Positions 45,083 through 54,193 of a DNA stretch of 64,000 nucleotides are shown here, in pieces (positions within the stretch are counted from its first letter, which is position 1; each line of letters starts with the position of its first letter). Made by a program: the position numbers and the translations under genes. The notes below the pieces were generated by a model, which ran no database searches, was not told where the DNA came from, and was given only the letters and a program-made list of their open reading frames with translations. This DNA comes from Ignavibacteriota bacterium (lineage in GTDB: Bacteria; Bacteroidota; Ignavibacteria; Ignavibacteriales; Melioribacteraceae), in assembly GCA_016716225.1 (NCBI GenBank), contig JADJWT010000001.1, positions 310,001 through 374,000 of the forward strand. The letters run 5' to 3'.

Positions 45083-47542
45083 ATGAAATCATATATAATT
45101 TTGTTTACAATATTTTTCTCGCAAATCATTTTTTCACAAACCAATTCAGAATGTATCGATTGCCATAGTGATAAGGATCTTACTGGATTTAGGAATAATA
45201 AAGAAATTTCCTTATTTGTTGATGAAAAGAATTTTGATGTTTCAGCGCATAAAAATGTTTCATGCATTGATTGCCACAAAGGATTTGATGTTTACGATAT
45301 TCCTCATAAGGAAGGAAAAAATATTTATAGAGTTGATTGCGCAAACTGCCATAATAATATTTCGGAACAAACAAAAAATGATATTCATATTAGATTGGCA
45401 AAAGATAAAAAAATTCCAACTTGTCTCTCTTGCCATTCTTATCATAATGCAAAACCAATAAATTTAATTTCAGACAAATCAAAATATTTTTGTTCAGATT
45501 GTCATAATGATGAAAAAAGTGCAGAAGGATTTCATAATAAAGTATATGTAAATAATGACGCTTGTGCAGAATGCCATCAAGATATGGAAAATCAAACTCT
45601 TGCGTTAGAAAATTCTGTTCATAAAAATATTTCTTGTGCCGATTGCCATACTTTTGCTGCAGCAAATTTAACTGATCATAAAGCTGATCTTGATATGGCA
45701 AAATCCGCTTCATGCGAAACATGCCATATTAAAATTGCTCAAGAACATACCCAAAGCATTCATGGAATAAAATTAGTAGAAGGAATTGGCGAAGCAGCTA
45801 ATTGTTACAGTTGCCACGGCTCACATGATATATTAAAAGTTGATGATCCCAAAAGCAAAGTATTCCCAAAAAATTTAGCAACTACTTGTGGAAAATGTCA
45901 TGATGACCCGAATTTTGAGAAGAAATTCGCAATGAGTGTTGTACGCCCGGGAAGAATGTATTCTCTATCGGTTCACGGAAAAAATGTAATTGCCGGAGAT
46001 TCAGATGCGGCAAATTGTTCAACTTGTCACGGTGTACATGATATTAAAAATAGAGTTCAAGCTGGTTCTCAAATTTCTGCATTAAATATTCCGAATACTT
46101 GTGAAAGCTGTCATGAAAAAGAAGTAAAAGAATATAAAAATTCTGTTCATTGGTTTAGAGTTCAACGAGGAATAAAAGATGCACCGGTTTGCAACGACTG
46201 CCATAACGAACATAATATTGAAGAAATTAGTTCAAAAGGAAGAGAAGCAAACAGACTTCTAATGCAGCAAGAAACGTGTATTGGCTGCCATGAAGGTTCT
46301 AGAGTTGCAAAAAAATATGGGAAAGTAGGAAATCAAGTTGAAGAATATTTAAGTAGTTATCATGGTTTAGCTGCAATCCGTGGAGATAAAGATGCAGCAT
46401 TGTGTATTGATTGCCATAATGTTCATAGTATTTTACCAAGCAGTAATCCGCAAGCTTCAACAAATCCGGAAAACGTAACAAAAACTTGTCAGAAATGTCA
46501 TACCGATGCAACAGAAGTTTTTAGTAAAAGTTATTCGCATAAAACCGAATCTGAAAGCGCTAGATCAATAGAAAATTTAGTAAGCAATATTTATTTCTGG
46601 TTAATAATTGCTGTAATCGGCGGAATGTTTGTTCATAACTTACTTATATTTTTGTATGAAACAAGAAAAAAACGAAAGAAAGAAAAAAATGCAATTAGAA
46701 TGCCGAGATTTACGAGAAATGAAGTTGTTCAACATATTTTATTAGCAACATCCTTTATTGTATTGGCAATTACCGGATTTGCTTTAAAATATCCAAACAG
46801 TTTTTGGGCTGAAGGACTTCATACTTTAGGAATGAGCGAAACCGTAAGGCAATATACTCATAGAGTTTCTGCAGTATTAATGATTGTATTAAGTTTATAT
46901 CATGTTATTTATCTTGCTTTTACAGCTCGCGGAAGAGATGTTCTAAAAGAATTATTACCAACTTTCAAAGATATTACTGATTTAAGAGATAGCATTTCAT
47001 ATTATTTAAGATTAACGAAAAAACATCCGGAATTTAATCAATATGATTATGCAGAAAAAGCTGAGTACTGGGCATTAATTTGGGGAACTTTTGTTATGGC
47101 TGTAACGGGATTGATTTTATGGTTCCCTACAATGGTTGGCGATTGGGCTCCAATTTGGTTGATAAAAGTAAGTGAAATTATTCATTTTATGGAAGCGATT
47201 CTAGCTTCACTTGCAATTTTAGTTTGGCATTGGTTCTTTGTTATTTACAGACCTTCAGAATATCCCATGAGTTTTGTTTGGGCTGATGGAAAAATGACTT
47301 TGGAACATTATCGCCATCATCATGAAAATCATTTTAAGAGAATTGTATTAGAATGGTTTGAGTATAATTATGAAAAACATCCGCGTAAAAAATTAACAAA
47401 TTATACTAAACTATTTAAAGAAACTCTTGATAAGAACGGTTATGAGATAGAAAATATAATTCAAGGCGAATTAAACAAAGATCTTGAGTTAAGATTATGG
47501 TACGAAGAAGAAACTGAAAAAATTGTTAAAAAGTATGTTTAA
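45083..47542 (+). CDS. 16-haem cytochrome c fused to di-haem cytochrome b (CbcL-like)
   Basis: 819 residues. Signal peptide ends IIFSQ; 16 CXXCH motifs between about residue 24 and 470; then a membrane helix (about 510-528) and a cytochrome b domain of four helices (about 545-735) with His ligands in VVQHILLA, YTHRVSA, LYHVIYL and EIIHFMEA. A charged tail contains HYRHHHENHFKR. The architecture corresponds to Geobacter CbcL, an inner-membrane menaquinol-cytochrome c oxidoreductase, but with more haems. The haem part starts CIDCHSDKDLTG like the 42145 protein, so the split and fused genes are paralogues. Confidence 0.93.
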   Translation: MKSYIILFTIFFSQIIFSQTNSECIDCHSDKDLTGFRNNKEISLFVDEKNFDVSAHKNVSCIDCHKGFDVYDIPHKEGKNIYRVDCANCHNNISEQTKNDIHIRLAKDKKIPTCLSCHSYHNAKPINLISDKSKYFCSDCHNDEKSAEGFHNKVYVNNDACAECHQDMENQTLALENSVHKNISCADCHTFAAANLTDHKADLDMAKSASCETCHIKIAQEHTQSIHGIKLVEGIGEAANCYSCHGSHDILKVDDPKSKVFPKNLATTCGKCHDDPNFEKKFAMSVVRPGRMYSLSVHGKNVIAGDSDAANCSTCHGVHDIKNRVQAGSQISALNIPNTCESCHEKEVKEYKNSVHWFRVQRGIKDAPVCNDCHNEHNIEEISSKGREANRLLMQQETCIGCHEGSRVAKKYGKVGNQVEEYLSSYHGLAAIRGDKDAALCIDCHNVHSILPSSNPQASTNPENVTKTCQKCHTDATEVFSKSYSHKTESESARSIENLVSNIYFWLIIAVIGGMFVHNLLIFLYETRKKRKKEKNAIRMPRFTRNEVVQHILLATSFIVLAITGFALKYPNSFWAEGLHTLGMSETVRQYTHRVSAVLMIVLSLYHVIYLAFTARGRDVLKELLPTFKDITDLRDSISYYLRLTKKHPEFNQYDYAEKAEYWALIWGTFVMAVTGLILWFPTMVGDWAPIWLIKVSEIIHFMEAILASLAILVWHWFFVIYRPSEYPMSFVWADGKMTLEHYRHHHENHFKRIVLEWFEYNYEKHPRKKLTNYTKLFKETLDKNGYEIENIIQGELNKDLELRLWYEEETEKIVKKYV

Positions 47543-47555
47543 GAATTAAAATAAA

Positions 47556-47590
47556 CTAAAAAAAGGCATCAATAATTTGATGCCTTTTTA
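47556..47590. terminator. Bidirectional intrinsic terminator
   Basis: Stem AAAAAGGCATCA / TGATGCCTTTTT (47560-47571 with 47578-47589), 6-nt loop. It serves the convergent fused cytochrome gene and the FMN-binding protein gene. Confidence 0.9.
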
Positions 47591-47611
47591 ATTTTAAATC
47601 GTTTCTAAGTT

Positions 47612-48286
47612 TTATTTTTTGCGGGCTTTTTCTAAAGCTTTTGCAACAGCTAAATCAAGAGCAACAGTTGCAAATGTTGCATCTGTAACAACATCTACAT
47701 CTAAATTTTGTTTTTCTACAACTTGAGTTGGAACTTTATTTTTCACTTCAGTTACAGGAGCACCGTATTTTTTATGATCAACACTCTGGTTGTATTTAAG
47801 AACATCGATTTTTTCAATTTTGGAATCGGAAACTGTAACTTCAACTTCTATCATACCATCATGTTCTTTATCACTTCTTCCAAATGCAGATCCTTTATAA
47901 GTTCCCGGAACATATTTTGATCCGGTAGCTTGAGCTAAAGCTTTTGCAACAGCTAAATTAATTGCATTTGTTGCCATTGTAGCATCAGTAATAGCATCAG
48001 TTTCAATAGATTGTTTTTCAACAATTTGTGCAGGAATTTTTGTTTGAGCTTCAGTAACTAATGCACCATATTTTTTATGATCAACACTTTGATGATATGT
48101 TAAAACTTTTATATTTTCAATTTTAGATTCAGAAACTGTAACTTCTACTTCAACTAGTCCATCATGTTCATTATCTGCTCTGCCAATTGCCGATCCTTTA
48201 TAGGTTCCAGGAGTATATTGTGCAAGTAAATTACCGGCAACAAAAAATAATATTATAATAAAATTCATTAAAAAAGATTTTTTCAT
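47612..48286 (-). CDS. Exported protein with two tandem FMN-binding domains
   Basis: 224 residues from ATG 48286, chosen because TGAGG lies six bases upstream; a longer frame to 48319 has no ribosome site. Signal peptide ends NLLAQ. Two near-identical domains follow (about 21-118 and 123-218), each beginning YTPGTYKGSAIGR or YVPGTYKGSAFGR, with EVEVTVS and VLTYHQSVDHKKYG, and ending with DAITDATMAT or DVVTDATFAT. The Thr in the last motif corresponds to the flavinylation Thr of the FMN_bind family (S/T-G-A-T type). It may therefore carry two covalent FMNs in the periplasm and add flavin electron transfer to this locus. No ApbE flavin transferase gene is in the window. Confidence 0.88.
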   Translation of the reverse strand: MKKSFLMNFIIILFFVAGNLLAQYTPGTYKGSAIGRADNEHDGLVEVEVTVSESKIENIKVLTYHQSVDHKKYGALVTEAQTKIPAQIVEKQSIETDAITDATMATNAINLAVAKALAQATGSKYVPGTYKGSAFGRSDKEHDGMIEVEVTVSDSKIEKIDVLKYNQSVDHKKYGAPVTEVKNKVPTQVVEKQNLDVDVVTDATFATVALDLAVAKALEKARKK

Positions 48287-48454
48287 TTTTACCTCAGTTT
48301 GATTAATTAAAAAATTCAATACAAAAATTTAATTGCGCAATTTTAACATATTTTATAATTAAAAAATAATAAAAAATTATACACAAATTGCTTTAAATTT
48401 TCTTAGGATATTATTATCTTTTTTACATAAATTACATATTAAAGTTCCAATTAA

Positions 48455-48477
48455 TTAACAATTGTAAAATAATTGTT
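48455..48477. promoter_or_regulatory. Inverted repeat upstream of porin gene
   Basis: TTAACAATT (48455-48463) and AATTGTT (48471-48477), 7-nt spacer, in the 264-base divergent promoter region between the FMN-binding and porin-like genes. It might be a Crp/Fnr-type site. Position only; weak. Confidence 0.3.
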
Positions 48478-48550
48478 TAAGTTTTAGATACATATTTAAC
48501 AGTCTTTAACAAATTTGAAAATTTTTAACAGTAAGAAAATAGAGATCTAA

Positions 48551-49828
48551 ATGAAATTAAAAACACTTATCTATTTTGCATTTTCATTGCTCTTGGTTAC
48601 TGGATTTGTATCCGCTCAAAATATTAATGGAAAGATTTCTTCTTCCGTTTACGCATTTGAAAGAGCGCAATCAATTGATGAAAGTGAAATGTTCCTTAGA
48701 GCTTATGAAACTCTAACTCTTAATATCAATGAAGGAAATTATTCTCTAAAATCCAGATTAAATTTTGAAACTAATTTCAGCAATGCACTTGAGAATGATC
48801 CAAAATTAAGATTGTATAATCTTTACTTTGAAGCAAGAAAATTGTTTGATGTTGCCACCTTAAAATTGGGAAGGCAACCAATATTTAATCAAGTTGCCGG
48901 TGGACTTTTTGACGGAGCAAATTTGAAAGTTGACGTTAGTGATTTTACAGTCAGCGGATATTTTGGCGGAAATGTTCCAGCATATCAAGAATTAAAACTT
49001 ACTGAAGATTTAAAAAACAACAATATTTTTGGCGGCGAAATAAGTTACAAAGGGTTGGGAAATACTAAAATTTCACTCTCTTATGTTGATAAAAATTTCA
49101 AACCTTTAGATTATGAAACACAAAGATTAGATGTAAATTTAAATCCAATTACAGTTTTGATTGAAAACAAATCCAACCAATTCCGATATGGTTCTGCAGT
49201 AGTTTCATATTTTGGTTTTGTTGAAGCAAATGCTAGAGTTAATTATGATTTTAATTACATGGCTTTATCTAGAGCAGAATTAAACGGTAGATATTCTGCA
49301 ACAGAAAAGCTTGGTTTGAATCTATATTATAATTACCGCGCTCCTCAAATTAGATATAATTCGATTTTTGCTGTTTTCGATTTTGGAAATACTCACGAAA
49401 TTGAAGCCGGCGCTGATTATAAAATCAATTCAGATTTTTCAGTTTTCGGAAAATTTGGAAATGTTGAATACAAAGATGATAATTCTCAAAGATTTACACT
49501 TGGAGTAAATTCAATATACGGCGGATTAAGTTACCGACAAACTTTTGGATATGCCGGAGAATTAAGTTCAATTTCAGCTTATTCTGCAAGAACATTTTGT
49601 AAAGGAATGATTACTCCTTCAATCGGATTAGCATACACAAATTACAAACTTTCTGAAGATGATGAAGCAAATAATATAATTTCAGCTTTGGCCGGAGTAA
49701 ATGTAAAACCTTGGCAAACTCTTTCATTTGATTTACAAGGACAATTTTCTGATAATAAAATTTATAAAAATGATTTAAGATTATTTTTCAAAATAAACTA
49801 TTGGTTCAATACAAATTTAGACTTATTA
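48551..49828 (+). CDS. Porin-like outer-membrane beta-barrel protein of the cytochrome locus
   Basis: 426 residues; the final stop codon (TGA, 49829-49831) overlaps the next ATG. Signal peptide ends GFVSAQ. The mature chain alternates aromatic and small residues across about 16-18 possible strands (LTLNINEGNYSLKSRLNFE, YEARKLF..., AEANARVNYDFN), ending FKINYWFNTNLDLL. No peptidoglycan domain. Direct cotranscription with a 14-haem cytochrome suggests the barrel of a porin-cytochrome conduit, like MtrB-type or OmbB-type proteins in function; it does not show clear sequence similarity to those as far as I can tell. Confidence 0.78.
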
Positions 49829-51009
49829 TGAAACTAAAATACGTTTATACAATTGTGGGATTGGCTTCAATCCTTTACTTTGGTTTTACAAGTTTTTCTT
49901 CATCTGATGAAGTTAAAACTAGAAATCAATCAATAATAAAATTTTCTCACAGTGTTCATGATGGAAATGCAGAGTGTGCTGATTGTCATGTTAATGTAGC
50001 AGAAAGCATAAATTTGGGCGAAAGCTTGCTTCCCGCAAAAGCTGAATGTGCTGCTTGTCATGATGTCGAAGACGAAGAAAATTGTGCAATGTGTCATTAT
50101 GATGGAGTTTTTGAAACATTGGAACCAAAAACTTCAGAATTAATGTTCAATCACAAATTTCACTTAGCAGATCAATCAATGAAATGCGAAGATTGCCACA
50201 CCGGAATAATGGAAGTAAATTATAGTTTTGAAAGTGCTGGAGCAAATCCTTCAATGGAAAAATGTTTTACTTGTCATAATGATATTTCGATTGCATCAAA
50301 CAATTGTGAACAATGCCATATTTCAACCGTTAACTTAATTCCGGAAAATCATCAGCAAGTTGGCTTTTTCAAAAATCATAAATTCAATACTAATAATTGC
50401 GAAATGTGCCATAGCCAAGAAACATTTTGTGAAGATTGTCATGTTGCAACGATTGGAATTGATGAAACAAATTTAAACAATGATTTTTATACACCTTATT
50501 CTCCTCATAAATATGTCAATGGAACAAAGCAGCAAGTTATTACTCGTGTCCACGATTTGAATTTCAGATTTACACACGGAATTGATGCAAAAGGAAAAAC
50601 CGATAACTGCCAAACTTGTCACCAAACAGAAACATTTTGTGCAGAGTGTCATGATTCCGAAAATGGAGATTTTGCAATGAACGGAATTATTCCTTTATCC
50701 CATACAAAACCAAATTTTGTTACTGGTTTAACTCCCGGTTCTGAACATGCAATTCTTGCGAAAAGAGATATTGAAAGATGTGCTTCTTGCCATGATACGC
50801 AAGGCGCAGATGCAAATTGTGTAGTTTGTCATTCGGATCCGGATGGTGTAAAAGGAACGAATCCCAAAACACATGCTACTGGATTTATGAAGGATAATGA
50901 AGGAGATTGGCATTCAGACGGTGCATCAATTTGTTTTGATTGTCATTCTAATTCAAATACAGCTGGTGTTGGATTCTGTGGTTATTGCCATGGAGCAAAT
51001 GCAGATTAA
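49828..51009 (+). CDS. 14-haem cytochrome c
   Basis: 393 residues from ATG 49828, which overlaps the porin stop by four bases (ATGA); an in-frame TTG at 49801 is inside the porin gene and unlikely. The N-terminal hydrophobic segment (about 5-23) is a signal or anchor. There are 14 CXXCH motifs plus isolated His (HSVH, HKFHL) for bis-His ligation. As the immediate partner of the porin it is the best candidate to span or dock to the outer-membrane barrel. Confidence 0.92.
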   Translation: MKLKYVYTIVGLASILYFGFTSFSSSDEVKTRNQSIIKFSHSVHDGNAECADCHVNVAESINLGESLLPAKAECAACHDVEDEENCAMCHYDGVFETLEPKTSELMFNHKFHLADQSMKCEDCHTGIMEVNYSFESAGANPSMEKCFTCHNDISIASNNCEQCHISTVNLIPENHQQVGFFKNHKFNTNNCEMCHSQETFCEDCHVATIGIDETNLNNDFYTPYSPHKYVNGTKQQVITRVHDLNFRFTHGIDAKGKTDNCQTCHQTETFCAECHDSENGDFAMNGIIPLSHTKPNFVTGLTPGSEHAILAKRDIERCASCHDTQGADANCVVCHSDPDGVKGTNPKTHATGFMKDNEGDWHSDGASICFDCHSNSNTAGVGFCGYCHGANAD

Positions 51010-51034
51010 TTAACTTCAAAATTTTGGTAAGAAG

Positions 51035-51877
51035 ATGAAAAATAAAATTTTATCAATATTGTTTATCGGTTTAATGACTTTCACTTTTTTTAATTGTAGT
51101 GAAGTTCAAGATGACATTACGCAAACTCCAATTTTAGAAGGTGTTCATCCGGAAGGATTTGGGAAATTGGGTTCTGAAGATTTTCACAGTTTTAAACTTC
51201 AATCTACAAATTGGGATTTAGTTCAATGTCAAAAATGTCACGGTGCTAATTATTCCGGTGGGACAGTAAATGTAAGCTGTCTTGACTGTCATTCAAGTAG
51301 TGCCGGACCTGAAGCTTGTAACACTTGCCATGGTGTTTTTGCAGATGAAACAAAAATTGCACCTCCGACAGATATTTCAAATAATTATGAAACATCAAGC
51401 AAAGGTGTTGGCGCACATTCATCTCACGTTTACGAAAGTGATTTGAGCAATGGATATTCTTGTTTCACCTGTCATCCATCAAATGTTGGAAATGGAGATT
51501 TTGTTAAAGCTCATATAGATGGATTGCCGGCAGAAATGTCAATTTCCGGTTATAGTTTTACTAATTTAACTTGCGAAAATAATTATTGCCATGGAAATTT
51601 TGAATTTAATAAAGCTGATGTTGATCCGGATTTTGCATTTATTTATAAAGCAGATGTAATAACCGGTGAGAATTTTACTCCTAAATGGAATCAAGTTGAT
51701 GGAACTCAAGCTGCGTGCGGAACTTGCCATCTTCTTCCGCCAAGAGGACATTTACTTGAAGGAACCGACCCAAATGCAGAAACTTGTGCAAGTAATAATT
51801 GTCATCCTTCAGCTTTTAATGAAGATGGAACTTTAAACAAATTTACTCATGCAAACGGCGAAAAGAATTTAAATTAA
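51035..51877 (+). CDS. Multihaem cytochrome lipoprotein with CX4CH/CX2CH pairs
   Basis: 280 residues. Lipobox-like TFFNC gives a lipidated Cys at about residue 21. Five CXXCH motifs plus two CX4CH motifs (CENNYCH and CASNNCH) give up to seven haems. CX4CH followed by CX2CH with MxP or LPP spacing (CGTCHLLPPRGH) is the pattern of Geobacter GSu_C4xC__C2xCH domain cytochromes such as outer-surface OmcX-type proteins. It is probably the most external carrier of this locus. It is 25 bases after the 14-haem gene and precedes an intrinsic terminator. Confidence 0.9.
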   Translation: MKNKILSILFIGLMTFTFFNCSEVQDDITQTPILEGVHPEGFGKLGSEDFHSFKLQSTNWDLVQCQKCHGANYSGGTVNVSCLDCHSSSAGPEACNTCHGVFADETKIAPPTDISNNYETSSKGVGAHSSHVYESDLSNGYSCFTCHPSNVGNGDFVKAHIDGLPAEMSISGYSFTNLTCENNYCHGNFEFNKADVDPDFAFIYKADVITGENFTPKWNQVDGTQAACGTCHLLPPRGHLLEGTDPNAETCASNNCHPSAFNEDGTLNKFTHANGEKNLN

Positions 51878-51898
51878 AAGCCATTAATAAATAATTTT

Positions 51899-51929
51899 TT
51901 AAAAGGCATTCAATCGGATGCCTTTTTTG
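51899..51929 (+). terminator. Intrinsic terminator ending the porin-cytochrome operon
   Basis: AAAAGGCAT / ATGCCTTTT stem (51901-51909 with 51918-51926), with six T after CC. It resembles the terminator at 47556, another GGCAT stem. Confidence 0.9.
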
Positions 51930-51995
51930 TTTTATTTAATTTTCAAATACCTTTTGGAAAATATTTTTCACAAAATTAATTCATAAGAAATGAGT

Positions 51996-52015
51996 AATTT
52001 TACACATGTAAAATT
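51996..52015. promoter_or_regulatory. Palindrome upstream of ccsA-like/hem cluster
   Basis: 8-bp arms AATTTTAC and GTAAAATT with spacer ACAT, 38 bases before the start of the first gene of the haem cluster. The geometry (short arms, four-base spacer) suits a Crp/Fnr-type or other dimeric regulator that would set haem supply. It has no proven regulator. Confidence 0.45.
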
Positions 52016-52052
52016 TCAATTGTAATTTTATAAAATTTTGTAAATAGTAAAT

Positions 52053-52877
52053 ATGATAGATACAATCCATTCATTAAATATAATTCTCCCAATTTTATAT
52101 TCACTAACATTGGGAATTTATCTTTATGATTTTATAAAAGACGATAGCAAAGTTCACAATGCTAAAAGAATATTTTTATTCATTACACTTTTACTTCATT
52201 TACTTTATTTAATTTTAAGAACAATTGAATTTAATCATCCGCCAATTACAAATAAGTTTGAGATTTTTACGGTACTGGCATTTTGTTTAGGGTTTTCATA
52301 TTTCTTGTTAGAATTACTTACGGATATTAGAGGAACGGGATCTTTTATAATTTTATTTTCTCTAATTTTTCAACTAATTTCTTCTTTTTTTATTCAAGAC
52401 TTAATTGAAGTAAAAGAAGTATTGCGCAACAGATTACTTGGAATTCATGTTGTTAGCGCTTTGGGCGGATATGCAGGTTTTACAATTGCAGCTGTTCATG
52501 GATTATTATTTTTTCTGCTTTATAAAGAAATTAAATTCAATAGATATGGTTTGATTTTTAAAAGACTTCCAAGTTTGGAAATTCTTGAAAAATTAAATTT
52601 CTATTCTGTTCTTATAGGATTTATTCTTCTTACAATATCAATCTTAATAGGATTTATTTGGCTGCCAATTGCATTCCCCAAAATTAGTTATGTTGATCCA
52701 AAATTAATTTCAGTAAGTATTGTTTGGCTTGTGTTCGGAATTGGAATTCTCACAAAATTAATTGCAAAATGGTATGGTAAAAAAGTTATTTTATTTTCAT
52801 TAATTGGTTTTGTGATTGCAATACTTTCACTTTTGGTTTCGAACGTTTTTGCCCAAACTTTTCATTCGTTTTATTAA
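52053..52877 (+). CDS. CcsA/HemX-family membrane protein
   Basis: 274 residues with about eight membrane helices and conserved His such as LLGIHVVSALGGYAGF and AAVHGLLFFLLYK, matching the cytochrome-c-assembly CcsA/HemX fold. The WWD Trp-rich haem motif of full CcsA is absent, so it resembles HemX (found next to hemA) more than a haem lyase. It starts a run of haem genes, 23 bases before hemA. It may regulate HemA or handle haem for cytochrome maturation. Confidence 0.82.
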   Translation: MIDTIHSLNIILPILYSLTLGIYLYDFIKDDSKVHNAKRIFLFITLLLHLLYLILRTIEFNHPPITNKFEIFTVLAFCLGFSYFLLELLTDIRGTGSFIILFSLIFQLISSFFIQDLIEVKEVLRNRLLGIHVVSALGGYAGFTIAAVHGLLFFLLYKEIKFNRYGLIFKRLPSLEILEKLNFYSVLIGFILLTISILIGFIWLPIAFPKISYVDPKLISVSIVWLVFGIGILTKLIAKWYGKKVILFSLIGFVIAILSLLVSNVFAQTFHSFY

Positions 52878-52900
52878 TATTTTTTAAGTTTTATTTTGTT

Positions 52901-54187
52901 ATGAATTTGATTGGAATTTCAATAAATCATAGAACTTCTTCTATTGAACAAAGAGAAGCCGTTCATTTAAGTTTAGAAGAACAACAACAATTTATTTCGT
53001 TACTAAAAAATAAATTGTTAAAAGAAGGATTTGTTTTATCCACATGTAACAGAACGGAAATTTTTGGAATTCCGATAAATCATCAAATTCATCCAAACTT
53101 ACTTTTCGCAGAATTAATAAATTTTAAAAATGTTGATAATTTAGAATTCGGAAATGTAGAAAGTTATGATTCCGAAAATGCACTTCGACATATTGCTCAT
53201 GTAGCTTCGGGAATTGATTCTTTAATTATCGGCGATAGTCAAATTTTAAGTCAATGCAAAGAAAGTTTCCGGCTTTCCGTTGATGAAAATTTTTCCAATA
53301 CAACAACTCGTAAAATTTTTGATGTTGCCGTAAGAATTGGAAAACGCGCAATAAAAGAAACTTTAATTTCGCAAGGAGCTGTAACTGTAAGTTATGCGGC
53401 AATTCAAGTAATAGAAAAAATATTTGCAAATCTTGATAAGAAAGAAGCATTAATAATTGGCGCCGGTGAAACAAGCGAATTAGCTGCAATTCATTTAAAT
53501 AGTAGAAACATTGGAAAAATTACAATTACAAACAGAACAGAAGAAAAAGCCGGAAAGTTAGCAAAAAAAGTTTCCGGTTCAACTATTTTATTTGAAGAAT
53601 TTAAAAATCATCTTCATAAATTTGATATAATTATTAGCGCAACAAGTTCAAAAGATTTTATTGTTTCATATAGTGATATTAAATCTGTAATTTCAAAACG
53701 TAAAGGAACGCCAATATTTATAATGGATATTGCAATTCCCCGAGATATAGATCCAAAAGTAAAAAATATTGATAACGTTTTTTACAATGATATCGATTCG
53801 TTGAATATTATTGTTGATCAAAATTTACAAAAACGCAAACATGAAATTCCGAAAGTTCAAAATATAATTAATGAAGAAATTGATGGATTCTACAACTGGT
53901 ATAACACTTTGGGAATTGTACCAACAATAAAATCATTACGTTCGTTTTTTGAATCGATTGAATTTGATGAGTTGAACAAAATTAAAAATAAAGTTTCAGA
54001 TGAAGATTTTGTTAAATTGGAAGAAATGACAAAAAGATTGGTCGGAAGAATTTTGCACAATCCGACAAAAAAATTACGGGAACTTGCAGAAAACAATGAT
54101 GATCTTGACAAAACAAATATTCATACAAGTACTTTAAAATATTTATTTGATTTGGATAATATTTCAGAAAATGGAAATAAGGAATAA
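52901..54187 (+). CDS. hemA: Glutamyl-tRNA reductase
   Basis: 428 residues. Makes glutamate-1-semialdehyde from Glu-tRNA with NADPH. N-terminus LIGISINHRTSSIEQRE, catalytic C49 in STCNRTE, GEIQILSQ-type segment here IIGDSQILSQCKE, and the nucleotide domain ALIIGAGETSELAA. The C-terminal dimerisation helices are complete. First enzyme of the pathway and likely control point. Confidence 0.97.
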   Translation: MNLIGISINHRTSSIEQREAVHLSLEEQQQFISLLKNKLLKEGFVLSTCNRTEIFGIPINHQIHPNLLFAELINFKNVDNLEFGNVESYDSENALRHIAHVASGIDSLIIGDSQILSQCKESFRLSVDENFSNTTTRKIFDVAVRIGKRAIKETLISQGAVTVSYAAIQVIEKIFANLDKKEALIIGAGETSELAAIHLNSRNIGKITITNRTEEKAGKLAKKVSGSTILFEEFKNHLHKFDIIISATSSKDFIVSYSDIKSVISKRKGTPIFIMDIAIPRDIDPKVKNIDNVFYNDIDSLNIIVDQNLQKRKHEIPKVQNIINEEIDGFYNWYNTLGIVPTIKSLRSFFESIEFDELNKIKNKVSDEDFVKLEEMTKRLVGRILHNPTKKLRELAENNDDLDKTNIHTSTLKYLFDLDNISENGNKE

Positions 54188-54193
54188 AATAAT

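Noticed and set aside
45189..45722. Minus-strand frames rich in Tyr, His and Leu over the 16-haem cytochrome
   Set aside because: They are the complement of repeated CXXCH codons and carry no signal of an independent gene.
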